Of a stretch of 64,000 nucleotides of DNA, positions 1 through 8,017 are shown one piece after another; the stretch's first letter is position 1; each line of letters starts with the position of its first letter. Location: contig JAFRVD010000046.1 in the NCBI GenBank assembly GCA_017441825.1, positions 1 to 64,000 on the forward strand, read 5' to 3'. Both the position numbers and the translations under genes were made by a program. The notes beneath the pieces were generated by a model. That model worked only from the letters and a program-made list of their open reading frames with translations. It was not told where the DNA came from and did not search any database. This DNA is from Lachnospiraceae bacterium. GTDB taxonomy: Bacteria; Bacillota; Clostridia; Lachnospirales; Lachnospiraceae.

Positions 1-1404
1 CGCGCACAGCTCCAGCACGCACTTTAAATAGATCTCAAAGGCCCTGAGCCAGGTGTCGATGTGCTTCACCTCGTCCGGCCCGTGGCACGAGCCGTGCCCC
101 TCCGGCAGGAAGTCAGGCTGAGGTGCGGGAAGTCCGCCGCCAAACGTGATGCCGCCCGGGATCACGCGGCTGTACGTGCCGCCGCCCATGCTGTAGGGTT
201 CCTTCTCGTCCCCGGTGACATCCCGGTAGATCTTCTGGAACGATTTGACGATGGGCGCCTCCGGGTCGATATAGAACGGCTTCTCGATCTCGAGCTTTTC
301 TACGATCACGCCGCACTCCGAAAGATATCCCCGGAAGGCGTCCGTCATTTCACGGATCGGCGCGGAGACCGGGTAGCGGACGTCCAGAAGCGCATGGATC
401 AGGCCCTTCTCGAACCGCACCACGCCGATGTTCGACGTCAGGTATCCGGTGATCTCGTCTTCGCATTTAAAGCCCATGCCTTCTCCGTAGGGCGTACGGA
501 ACGTGTTCGCGATGAATGTGATGCCGGAAAGATCCAGGCAGTCCGTGAGGCCGGATTCCACAAGCGCTTTCGCAAGGACCACCACCGCGTTGTCCGAATC
601 CTCCGGATGCGCCGCGTGGCCGCCTTTTCCGTGCGCAGTGATCTTTGCGCAGCCCGAAACGTCCCGGACTTCCAGCTTTTCATACGGCGCGAGCGCCTCC
701 CGGATCTCTTCCGGATCCGCCTGAAGCACGATCTCCGCCTTATCCGGGATCGCGTTCCGGACGTTGCCCGCGGCAAAGTCCAGGATGTCCTTCCCGGCCG
801 GAACGGCGATATCCATGTTCCAGCCGCCTTTCTGTGCGAAGCAGACCGGGAAGCCGCCATCGGCGATGATCGAGTACTCCGGCACCTGTCCGCCGTTCGC
901 GATATAATGCCGGAAATCCGCCATGCCGGTTTCTTCCGCACAGCCCATCATGAGACGGAAGCTCCTCTTCATTTCGAGCCCGTGTTCTTTCAGGTATTTC
1001 ATGAGGTACAGGCCGATGACCGCGGAAGACTTGTTGTCGTCGCAGCCACGGCCGATCATGAAGCCGTCCTTTACGACCGGCTCGTACGGGGAGTAGACCC
1101 AGCCTTCTCCCTCGGGCACCACGTCGAGATGCGCGACGAACCCGAGCTCGTCCGGGGCATCGCCGTACCAGGCGGAGCCGCAGTAGCCGTCGTGGTCCTC
1201 GGTCCGAAAGCCTTCCTGAGAGAGCCGAGCGAGCGCGTAGTCCAGCATTCTCCGGCACGCGGGGCCGTAAGGTGCCTTATGTGCCTCATCGCAGAGGTCT
1301 GCGCGGGACACGGACGGGATCCGCACATACGCCATGAGCGTTTCCACCATCTCGTCCCGGTGCGCCTCGATCCAGTTTTGCAGTTCCTGATCATTTGCTT
1401 TCAT
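1..1404 (-). CDS. M20 family dipeptidase (PepV/Sapep-like), 3' end outside window
   Basis: Zinc-dependent exo/dipeptidase of the M20 family, expected in the cytoplasm hydrolysing short peptides. I translated it by hand because its stop lies before base 1; at least 468 codons are open. It starts MKANDQELQNWIEAH at 1404 behind an AGGAGG site. Visible motifs in order: HLDVVPEGEGW (metal ligands H and D), GRGCDDNK (bridging Asp), GCAEETG (catalytic Glu pair) and a late HAAHPEDSDN segment typical of the dimerisation lid of Sapep enzymes. The length agrees with PepV (about 470 residues), so little is missing. It is divergent from the MBL hydrolase at 1650. The family is clear; the exact substrate is not. 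Confidence 0.88.
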   Translation of the reverse strand, partial: MKANDQELQNWIEAHRDEMVETLMAYVRIPSVSRADLCDEAHKAPYGPACRRMLDYALARLSQEGFRTEDHDGYCGSAWYGDAPDELGFVAHLDVVPEGEGWVYSPYEPVVKDGFMIGRGCDDNKSSAVIGLYLMKYLKEHGLEMKRSFRLMMGCAEETGMADFRHYIANGGQVPEYSIIADGGFPVCFAQKGGWNMDIAVPAGKDILDFAAGNVRNAIPDKAEIVLQADPEEIREALAPYEKLEVRDVSGCAKITAHGKGGHAAHPEDSDNAVVVLAKALVESGLTDCLDLSGITFIANTFRTPYGEGMGFKCEDEITGYLTSNIGVVRFEKGLIHALLDVRYPVSAPIREMTDAFRGYLSECGVIVEKLEIEKPFYIDPEAPIVKSFQKIYRDVTGDEKEPYSMGGGTYSRVIPGGITFGGGLPAPQPDFLPEGHGSCHGPDEVKHIDTWLRAFEIYLKCVLELCA

Positions 1405-1512
1405 TGTATCCTCCTGAACTGCCGGACGGGCCGGCAGATGATTTATTTGCAAGCTGTGTTCAATACTTTTACGCAGTATTATCATGGCACAGAAGGGGGA
1501 AATTGGCAAGCC

Positions 1513-1565
1513 CTCCTCATCAGTCAGGCCTCCGGCCTGACAGCTTCCCCCGGAGGGGGAAGCCT
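1513..1565. repeat. Double-hairpin palindromic element
   Basis: Two adjacent inverted repeats lie between divergent genes: GTCAGGCC/GGCCTGAC with a 3-base loop (from 1523), then GCTTCCCCC/GGGGGAAGC with loop GGA (1543-1563). They follow a CCTCCTCATCAGTCAG lead-in. The form resembles dispersed REP-like palindromes common in gut Clostridia. The 12-mer CCTCATCAGTCA recurs inverted at 26508-26519, so a degraded second copy may exist. It could also act as a terminator-like structure, but no T run follows on either strand. Confidence 0.5.
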
Positions 1566-1573
1566 TTACCGCC

Positions 1574-1602
1574 TTGCCCCGGTTATAAAACTATGTTATA
1601 AT
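1574..1602 (+). promoter_or_regulatory. Extended -10 sigma-A promoter for the MBL hydrolase
   Basis: TTGCCC (1574-1579), 17-base spacer, then TATAAT (1597-1602) preceded by TG one base upstream (extended -10). It lies 48 bases before the ATG at 1650. Confidence 0.65.
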
Positions 1603-1649
1603 ACTCACATCTGTAAACCAATCAAACACACCCCCAAGGAGGTACTCCC

Positions 1650-2606
1650 ATGATTTCCCAATATGGTTTCCCGGGCGCCCGAACCTATGAAGACAAGTTC
1701 TTCCGGGCCGATGAAATGCGCCCCAACGTATTCAAGATCTCCCAGCCCTGGTTCAAGGAGGGCGAGCTCCTGGTCTACTGCTTCCTGATCATCGGCGAAA
1801 AGGCCGCACTGGTCTACGATTCCATGTTCGGCTACGGCAATCTGCGGAAATTCTGCGAAAGCATCACGGATCTGCCGCTGATCCTGGTGGACTCGCACTT
1901 CCACGGTGACCACGCCGCCGGCAACTTCGACTTTGACTCCTGCTACATCCACCCGTACGACATGCCCGGCATTTACCGGAGCTTCGCGAACTCCCGGGAA
2001 GATCTTCTCGCCCGCGCGAAGGCGACTGCCGTGCCTGAATTCGCGGATGAGATCACGATCGACGACATCTGCTTCCCGAAGCCTATGAAGACTTACCCGA
2101 TCTATGACGGCGATGTCTTCGACCTGGGCGGACGGTGCCTCGAGGTCATCCACGTGGGCGGGCACTCTCCCGGCTCCATCATGCTGCTTGACCACGAAAA
2201 CCACCTCGGCTTCTCGGGCGACACCTGCAACAACGACACGATCGTCCGCGGCCTCCCCGGCGACCCCATCGAGGTCTACCTTGAGGGCATGCGGCACCTC
2301 GCGGAGCACACCGGCGACATCGAGACTCTCTTCGGCGGGCACGAAGACTTCCCGGCCACCATCATCGGCGAGATGATCGAGCTCCTCGAAAAGGTCGTTG
2401 CCGGCACGGACGACCGCGCGGAATACACGGTCCCGTTCCCTCCCGGATCCCAGTCCACGGTCACCTTCGGTGCGGCGATGAAGAGCTTCTACCGCCGTGT
2501 GGACGGCAAGGACGCGAACGTCCAGTACTCGCCTGACTACATCAAAAAAGAGGCCCGCGGCCCCCGCATCCTGGACGGCTCCGAGCCCGGCGCGTACAGG
2601 CCGTAA
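1650..2606 (+). CDS. MBL-fold metallohydrolase
   Basis: A 318-residue metallo-beta-lactamase-fold hydrolase, probably cytoplasmic as no signal peptide is seen. The HxHxDH metal motif reads H83-F-H85-G-D87-H88; further ligands are probably in the HVGGHSPGS segment (about 168-176), FSGDT (about 190) and FGGHED (about 230). The start follows AAGGAGG. It has its own promoter upstream and a terminator downstream, so it is probably monocistronic. It is clearly paralogous to the protein at 55214-56116: both share the GYG(N/S)LR(K/E)FCE segment and the same order of motifs. Substrate unknown; the family includes glyoxalase-II-like, lactonase and other hydrolases. Confidence 0.85.
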   Translation: MISQYGFPGARTYEDKFFRADEMRPNVFKISQPWFKEGELLVYCFLIIGEKAALVYDSMFGYGNLRKFCESITDLPLILVDSHFHGDHAAGNFDFDSCYIHPYDMPGIYRSFANSREDLLARAKATAVPEFADEITIDDICFPKPMKTYPIYDGDVFDLGGRCLEVIHVGGHSPGSIMLLDHENHLGFSGDTCNNDTIVRGLPGDPIEVYLEGMRHLAEHTGDIETLFGGHEDFPATIIGEMIELLEKVVAGTDDRAEYTVPFPPGSQSTVTFGAAMKSFYRRVDGKDANVQYSPDYIKKEARGPRILDGSEPGAYRP

Positions 2607-2613
2607 CAAAATA

Positions 2614-2639
2614 AGCCTTCCCCGCTCCCGGGGAAGGCT
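2614..2639. terminator. Bidirectional intrinsic terminator
   Basis: Perfect 11-base-pair stem AGCCTTCCCCG/CGGGGAAGGCT with a 4-base loop, followed by TTATTATAT on the plus strand and TTATTTTG on the minus strand. It sits between convergent genes ending at 2606 and 2659. Confidence 0.9.
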
Positions 2640-2658
2640 TTATTATATCATCCAAGAC

Positions 2659-3819
2659 TTACCGGAGCGCCCCGAACGCGATATTCCGCACCCGGTGGTG
2701 CGTGTACTCCTCCATGTTCGGGATCATGTTGTGCATGTAGACCACCGCGGCGCGCTCCGAAGGATCGATCGCGAGGTACGTGCCCATATAGCCGGTCCAG
2801 CCGAATTCACCCACAGAGCTGTTCGAGACGCGGCCCGGATCGATCAGCGTGCGTACACCGAGGCCATAGCCGTAGCCGTCCAGATAAGAATTCTGGAAGT
2901 CCTTGAGCTGCACGGGTGAAAGGTGGTTCGCGCGCATTAAGTCGATGGTCTTCCGGCCGATGATGTGCGTGTCCTTGTATGTGCCGCCGTTCGCGAGCAT
3001 CGTCGCGAAGACTGCGTAGTCGTGGACGCTCGAGAACAGGCCTGCGCCGCCCGCTTCATACTTCGCGTCGGGCGCGTGGCGGAAATCGAAGAAGCCCGTG
3101 GTCGGCTCCATCGTGCCGTCCTCGTGACGGATGTACGGAGTGACCATGCGTTCCTTCGTGTCGCCGAACCAGCGGTAGCCGGTCGAATCCATGCCGAGCG
3201 GATCGAAGATCTCCTTCTTCAGGAACTCGCCCACGGTCATGCCGGAGCAGACTTCAATAAGCCCCGCCACCAGCTCGTGACCGAAGCCGTAGAGCCAGCG
3301 CTCGCCCGGGTCAAAGCAGATGGGAACCTGTGCCATCGCGCGGATATCGTCCCGGAGCGTATAGTTCCAGCCGATGGAATCCTCAAGCTCCTTACGGACG
3401 CTGGCCGCCACGCGGTGCGTGTAGTCCGTGCCGCCGTAGCCGATGCCCATCGCCATGGACAGGCAGTCCTGCACCTGGATCGGCCGCTTCGCGGGGCGGA
3501 TCAGCGTGCTGCCGTCCTCCTTCTCTTCCGCGACCATCGTGTTCTTCCACTCCGGGAAGTAGTCGCTGATGGGGTCCTGCAGCAGGAACTTGCCGCGCTC
3601 AAACAGCATCATGAGAGCGGTGCAGATCACCACCTTCGTGGACGAAAACTGCCGGTACAGTGAATCCTTCGTAACCGGGGTCTTTTTCTCAAGATCGGCG
3701 TAGCCGAAATAGTTTTCGTAGACGAACTCCCCGTCCTTCGAAACGATGCATCCGCAGCCCGACGGGCCCTTCTTCACAAATTCACTCAAAAACTCATCCA
3801 ACGCGCGAAAATCACTCAT
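2659..3819 (-). CDS. Serine hydrolase, beta-lactamase/class C-like fold
   Basis: A 386-residue protein of the serine beta-lactamase-like (EstB/penicillin-binding) superfamily. The catalytic SxxK tetrad is S59-S-T-K62; a tyrosine motif is Y177-G-F in GERWLYGFGHE; a C-terminal GWTGYMGT segment probably lines the active site. No signal peptide is seen, so it looks cytoplasmic, which favours an esterase or peptidase role over antibiotic resistance. The start at 3819 was chosen for its GGAG site and because the upstream transporter stops one base earlier. Last gene of the operon nucleoside hydrolase-thrH-transporter-hydrolase. Confidence 0.82.
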   Translation of the reverse strand: MSDFRALDEFLSEFVKKGPSGCGCIVSKDGEFVYENYFGYADLEKKTPVTKDSLYRQFSSTKVVICTALMMLFERGKFLLQDPISDYFPEWKNTMVAEEKEDGSTLIRPAKRPIQVQDCLSMAMGIGYGGTDYTHRVAASVRKELEDSIGWNYTLRDDIRAMAQVPICFDPGERWLYGFGHELVAGLIEVCSGMTVGEFLKKEIFDPLGMDSTGYRWFGDTKERMVTPYIRHEDGTMEPTTGFFDFRHAPDAKYEAGGAGLFSSVHDYAVFATMLANGGTYKDTHIIGRKTIDLMRANHLSPVQLKDFQNSYLDGYGYGLGVRTLIDPGRVSNSSVGEFGWTGYMGTYLAIDPSERAAVVYMHNMIPNMEEYTHHRVRNIAFGALR

Positions 3820-3820
3820 G

Positions 3821-5338
3821 TCAGCTCCTTTCTTTTCTCTTCTCAAGCTCCGCGACGATCTCCTCGTAGCGGTCTTCGTCCAGCTTATATTTTCTGATAT
3901 ACAGGAAATACGACGCCAGAAGCAGCGCAAACGGAATGATCGTCATGAATAACAGCATGCCGTTCGCCTGCCCGTTCTCAACGAGGCCGATGACCTTGTC
4001 GATCTCCGCGTTCTTCACCTCCGTGGTGATCTCACTGAGGTTCGCCTGCTGCTCAAGAGACGCGATCTGGTTCGTGTAGTCCGTCACCCGGAACAGAAGG
4101 TAGCAGAGCGACGTGATGACTACCACAATTGCGCTCCCGAGCTTTGTGATGAACGGCCGGATGGAGGTGATGATGCCTTCGTCGCGGCGGCCCTTCGTGA
4201 GCTCGTTGTACTCGACGGTGTTGAAGATCGAGATCATCATGATCAGGTAGAAGCCGTACATGCCGAACGCGGACAGCATGTAGCCGATGGTCAGCACCCA
4301 GAACGCGATCATGTTCGCGGGGAGCAGAAGCCCGGAGATCATCATGAGGATGTAGCCGCCGGCGGCAATGAAGCACAGGATCTTCATGAATTCCTTGCGC
4401 CTGAGTTTCCGGGAAATGGCCGGGTAGAACAGCATGAGGAAGGCCGTGGCCGCAACACCGATGGTCGAGAACAGCGAATACAGGCCGCCTTCATAGCCGT
4501 AGCGGAAGTAGACGTAGTTCGCGCCAATTCCCCCGATGACCACCGCGTTCCCGATCTGCTGCAGCAGGAAAATGAGGACCATCCACCGAAGCTGGTCGTT
4601 CCCGAAGATCGTCCCGATAATGAGCTTAAACGAGACCTTCTCCGCGGGCTTCGCCATATCGTCGCGGTTCTCCTGCACGCCGAACAGAGTGAACATGATA
4701 AACAACGGTGCAAGGATCGCGATCACGAGCGCGATCACGCCGTAAGCCGTGCTGGCGTTGCCGCCGATCTGCATGCTGCCCGCCGTAAACATCGGGATCA
4801 GCATGCCCGCAAGCGTCCCGCCGACTCCGGCAAACAGCGTTGTCCGGGACGTGAACTGGTTCCTGGAATCACCCGTTCTCGACAGCGCGGGCACCATGCC
4901 CCAGTACGCAATGTCGTTCATCGTGTACGTGATGCTGTAGCTGAAATAGATGATGCCGAAGAACGTCACGAACTTCCAGCCCGTGAGTTTTGAATTGAAC
5001 GCGAGGTACAGGACGATCGACGTGGATACGACACCAATCAGAAGCCAGGGCTTGAACTTGCCCCACTTCGTCCTCGTCCGTTCGATGATGTTCCCCATGA
5101 TGGGGTCGTTGAACGCGTCGAATATCCTCGCCGCCACCATGATGGCCGTGATGGCCACGATCTGTTTGTCTGTCAGCTCCTTTGTGTACAGCACGTAGAG
5201 GTAGATGAAGCTGGTGAACATGTTGTAGACCATGTCCCGCCCGACAGTCCCGAGCGGGTAAAACCACAGGTTCCGTTTCTTGATCACCGGATCTTCCACG
5301 TCGATGTGGAGATCCCGCGCCTTTTTGTTCGCTGCCAT
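3821..5338 (-). CDS. GPH-family MFS sugar/glycoside:cation symporter
   Basis: A 505-residue integral membrane transporter with about 12 hydrophobic segments. The GPH (MelB/YicJ) signature is plain: DAFNDPIMGNI followed by RTRTKWGKFKPWLL, the cation-site loop between helices 2 and 3. The family moves glycosides, pentosides or hexuronides with Na+ or H+. The start MAANKKARDL at 5338 follows AGGAG; the upstream in-frame ATG would overlap thrH. It has the nucleoside hydrolase and ThrH upstream and a serine hydrolase downstream, so a substrate linked to nucleosides or their ribosides is possible but unproven. Confidence 0.85.
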   Translation of the reverse strand: MAANKKARDLHIDVEDPVIKKRNLWFYPLGTVGRDMVYNMFTSFIYLYVLYTKELTDKQIVAITAIMVAARIFDAFNDPIMGNIIERTRTKWGKFKPWLLIGVVSTSIVLYLAFNSKLTGWKFVTFFGIIYFSYSITYTMNDIAYWGMVPALSRTGDSRNQFTSRTTLFAGVGGTLAGMLIPMFTAGSMQIGGNASTAYGVIALVIAILAPLFIMFTLFGVQENRDDMAKPAEKVSFKLIIGTIFGNDQLRWMVLIFLLQQIGNAVVIGGIGANYVYFRYGYEGGLYSLFSTIGVAATAFLMLFYPAISRKLRRKEFMKILCFIAAGGYILMMISGLLLPANMIAFWVLTIGYMLSAFGMYGFYLIMMISIFNTVEYNELTKGRRDEGIITSIRPFITKLGSAIVVVITSLCYLLFRVTDYTNQIASLEQQANLSEITTEVKNAEIDKVIGLVENGQANGMLLFMTIIPFALLLASYFLYIRKYKLDEDRYEEIVAELEKRKERS

Positions 5339-5363
5339 GTCCTTACTCCTATCCTTTTTTATT

Positions 5364-5966
5364 TTAATCCAGTTCCTTAACGATCGCGTCGAAAAGCTCG
5401 TCAAAGCCTTCAAGCGCCGGATACTCAGGGTAGTCTCTTCGGATCGCGTCCGTGGTGCGGAACAGAAAGCCCGCTTTGGACGCCTTTATCATCCCAAGGT
5501 CGTTGAAGCTGTCGCCCACGGCGATGGTCTCAAACCCGATGCTCTGAAGCGCCTTCACGGTGCTCAGCTTGGACTGCGCGATCCGCATCTTATGCCTGAG
5601 GATCTCTCCGTCCGGTGCGACCTCTAACGAATTACAGAACAGGGTCGGCATGCCGAGCTTCTTAATGAGCGGCTTCGCGAACTCCTGGAAGGTATCCGAA
5701 AGCACCAGCACCTGTACTCGGTCTCTGAGCGCGTCCAGGAATTCCCTGGCACCGGGGAGCGGGTCCACCCGCGAGATCACGTCCTGGATCTCCTTAAGCC
5801 CCAGCCCGTGCTCCTTCAGGATGCCGATCCGCCAGCGCATCAGCTTGTCGTAATCAGGTTCGTCGCGCGTGGTCCTTTTAAGCTCCGGGATGCCGCTTTC
5901 CTCTGAAAAAGCGATCCAGATCTCCGGGGTCAGCACGCCTTCCATATCCAGACAGACTATATTCAT
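5364..5966 (-). CDS. thrH: Phosphoserine phosphatase / homoserine phosphotransferase ThrH
   Basis: A 200-residue HAD-superfamily enzyme. It matches ThrH closely in length and motifs: N-terminal CLDMEGVLTPEIWIAF (nucleophile D7, with Glu rather than Asp at +2 as in ThrH), LSDTFQEF (S90-D91), and AVGDSFNDLGM (D152, D156). ThrH dephosphorylates phosphoserine and can transfer the phosphate to homoserine, by-passing ThrB. Its start is one base from the stop of the nucleoside hydrolase gene, so the genes are probably translationally coupled. Why an amino-acid phosphatase sits here is unclear; its natural substrate in this operon may differ. Confidence 0.85.
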   Translation of the reverse strand: MNIVCLDMEGVLTPEIWIAFSEESGIPELKRTTRDEPDYDKLMRWRIGILKEHGLGLKEIQDVISRVDPLPGAREFLDALRDRVQVLVLSDTFQEFAKPLIKKLGMPTLFCNSLEVAPDGEILRHKMRIAQSKLSTVKALQSIGFETIAVGDSFNDLGMIKASKAGFLFRTTDAIRRDYPEYPALEGFDELFDAIVKELD

Positions 5967-5967
5967 A

Positions 5968-6897
5968 TTACTTCCTCGTCTTTCTTTCTGTCAGCCGTCC
6001 GAAGAGGTCCGCAAAGATCGCGTCGCGGTCGATGTGGGTAACCACGAGCATCGGGTGGCGGGTCTCGTCAAACGAATAGGTGTTGTCATATTCCGGGAGC
6101 GGCGCCGGGACGATCTCCTCGTCCATGAACCGGGTCCCGTCTGAAAGGAGCCAGGCCACGGTGCTGATGTCCCAGATGGTCCGCGACCAGGTCAGGAAGC
6201 CTGAGTCATGCTCTGCTTCCTGGATCGTGTTCCTGGCCAGGTAGTCCGAGATCACGTTCTGGTTCCGGAGCCAGTATTCGAGCTCCGGCTTGGTTGTGCG
6301 GAGCTGCTCCACCACTCCGCCGCAGGGCAGCTGGACAAGTGCGGTCTCCGCATTGAACACGACGCGGGCCGCCGCAACGTCCTGCATCATGTTGAATTCA
6401 TTCGTGTCCTTCCACCAGTGGGCGTGGCCGCCCAGCCAGACGATCACGATCCGCTCCGCGATCTCAGGCTTCATGATGAGCGCGGACGCGACGTTCGTGA
6501 TGGCGCCGATGGCCAGGACGTACAGGGGGGTCTCCGCAGTATAGCTCATTGCACGTTCCGCGAGGTCCCGTGCCGCCGGCGAATCCTGCGGAGTCTCTTC
6601 GTCCTTGAGATAGTCCTCCGACCCGCGTAAGACCCGTCCGCACAGATCGTCCCTGCCCTGGAGCCTCAGTACGTGCATGATCTCCTCATAGCTCTTTTCC
6701 ATGCCGTCTCCGGGCCCCGTCGAATGAGAATTATAAAACGGCGCAGCGTAGAACGCCTTGATGTTCGCTTTTTCCTCTGCGTGCGCGAGGTAGGAGATCG
6801 CGAACTGGTCGTCGATCTCATTGAACGCGTCCGTGTCGAGGATCACATCCACCTTTCCCTCGGGGTGTCTGAGATTTCTTCTGTATGCGTCGCTCAT
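5968..6897 (-). CDS. Inosine-uridine-preferring nucleoside hydrolase family protein
   Basis: A 309-residue protein of the IUNH nucleoside hydrolase family, which cleaves N-ribosides to base and ribose using a Ca2+ bound by an N-terminal Asp cluster. The cluster here is D21-T-D23...D29-D30, longer than the textbook DTDPGxDD spacing, which marks a divergent subfamily. The segment LAIGAITNVASAL is typical of the family, and a late WSRTIWDISTVAWL holds the expected C-terminal Asp. Start 6897 was chosen for an AGGAGG site; the longer in-frame start has none. First gene of a four-gene operon. Confidence 0.85.
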   Translation of the reverse strand: MSDAYRRNLRHPEGKVDVILDTDAFNEIDDQFAISYLAHAEEKANIKAFYAAPFYNSHSTGPGDGMEKSYEEIMHVLRLQGRDDLCGRVLRGSEDYLKDEETPQDSPAARDLAERAMSYTAETPLYVLAIGAITNVASALIMKPEIAERIVIVWLGGHAHWWKDTNEFNMMQDVAAARVVFNAETALVQLPCGGVVEQLRTTKPELEYWLRNQNVISDYLARNTIQEAEHDSGFLTWSRTIWDISTVAWLLSDGTRFMDEEIVPAPLPEYDNTYSFDETRHPMLVVTHIDRDAIFADLFGRLTERKTRK

Positions 6898-6953
6898 GCT
6901 TCCGCCTCCTGTCTTAGGGCCGGGGTGCTTCTCACCTCGGCGCATCTGCTCCT

Positions 6954-6982
6954 ATGATACCCTGTTTCTCCCGGTTTAGCAA
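6954..6982 (-). promoter_or_regulatory. Sigma-A promoter for the nucleoside hydrolase operon
   Basis: Minus strand: TTGCTA (6982-6977), 17-base spacer, TATCAT (6959-6954), about 57 bases before the ATG at 6897. Confidence 0.55.
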
Positions 6983-7123
6983 CAGGATAATCCGCGTGGC
7001 ATGCGGGACACCGCCACTGTGCAGGAGCAGTACCCCGGAGTGGACCATATAACCGCCCTTGACCGCCTGTGTATCACAGCCAGGCCGGCAGACTGCCTGG
7101 CGTCACCCGGGCTGACGTCACCC

Positions 7124-7153
7124 TTGACCTGCGTAGTCCCCTCCTGCTATAAT
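7124..7153 (+). promoter_or_regulatory. Extended -10 promoter for the PhnP-like gene
   Basis: TTGACC (7124-7129), 18-base spacer, TATAAT (7148-7153) with an upstream TGC (extended -10), 34 bases before the ATG at 7188. Confidence 0.68.
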
Positions 7154-7187
7154 CCGCATAGAATAACGCCCTCAGGGAGGTACAGAG

Positions 7188-8015
7188 ATGAAGATCAGGT
7201 ATTTAGGCACCGCGGCCGCGGAAGGGATCCCGGCCATGTTCTGCCATTGCGAAAACTGCGAGAAGGCGCGGCGGGCCGGCGGAAAGAATATCCGCACCCG
7301 GTCGCAGACGCTCATCGACGGGAAGCTCAACGTGGATTTTTCACCGGATTCCTACATGCACGAGCTCTGTTACGGGCTCAACTACGCGGACGTCCGGTAC
7401 TACCTGTTCACTCACGTCCATGAAGACCACTTCTATCCGCTGGACTTCAACTACATGTACCACGGGCTCGGCCATGTGCCGGAAGGGCATCCCGGATACG
7501 ACGTCTACGGGTCGGAGGATATCCTCCCGGGGCTTCAGTCGCTTGAGCACTCCGGGGATATGGACTATCTCCGGCTCCATCCGCTTGCGCCGTTTAAGAC
7601 CGCGGAGATCGGGGATTACCGGGTCACGCCCATTCGGGCGAACCACGGTACGCCGCACCCGTACTGCTATATCATCTCGGACGGAAAAAAGACGATCCTC
7701 TACCTGCACGACACCGGCCTTCTGCCGGAGGATTCACTTTCCTGTATCACAGGGTCCGGCCTTCATTTTGACCTCGTGAGCTACGACTGCACCGGCGGCA
7801 ATCACGAGCGGTTGAGCTATACGTCGCATCTCTGCTTCGCGGATATCCGCCGCTACACGGAAGAGTTCAGGGCGCTCGGGCTCATCGACGGCAGAACCGT
7901 GCTTGTCCTCAACCATTTCTCACACAACAGCCCTGCTGTGAATTACGACGACCGAGGGGTCTACGAGGCTCTGGGGTACGTGATGGCCTATGACGGGCTT
8001 GAGATCGAAGTGTAA
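7188..8015 (+). CDS. PhnP-like MBL-fold hydrolase
   Basis: A 275-residue metallo-beta-lactamase-fold protein of the PhnP/RNase Z-like branch. It has an N-terminal Cys cluster C19-H-C21-E-N-C24, as in the extra zinc site of PhnP (cyclic phosphodiesterase), and the metal motif H76-V-H78-E-D80-H81. Later conserved pieces include ANHGTPHPYCY, LYLHDTG and the final NHFSH. It starts after GGGAGG. Cyclic ribose phosphodiesterase activity is the closest known function. The convergent methylase gene ends only two bases beyond its stop. Confidence 0.82.
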   Translation: MKIRYLGTAAAEGIPAMFCHCENCEKARRAGGKNIRTRSQTLIDGKLNVDFSPDSYMHELCYGLNYADVRYYLFTHVHEDHFYPLDFNYMYHGLGHVPEGHPGYDVYGSEDILPGLQSLEHSGDMDYLRLHPLAPFKTAEIGDYRVTPIRANHGTPHPYCYIISDGKKTILYLHDTGLLPEDSLSCITGSGLHFDLVSYDCTGGNHERLSYTSHLCFADIRRYTEEFRALGLIDGRTVLVLNHFSHNSPAVNYDDRGVYEALGYVMAYDGLEIEV

Positions 8016-8017
8016 AT

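Noticed and set aside
61..1653. 530-residue open frame on the plus strand
   Set aside because: Antisense to the M20 dipeptidase; its translation is Arg/His/Val-rich with no family motif, and GC-rich coding DNA readily gives such shadows.
2659..3819. Antibiotic-resistance beta-lactamase
   Set aside because: It has the SxxK fold motif but no signal peptide, Tyr-Gly-Phe in place of Tyr-x-Asn, and a catabolic operon context; esterase/peptidase is more likely.
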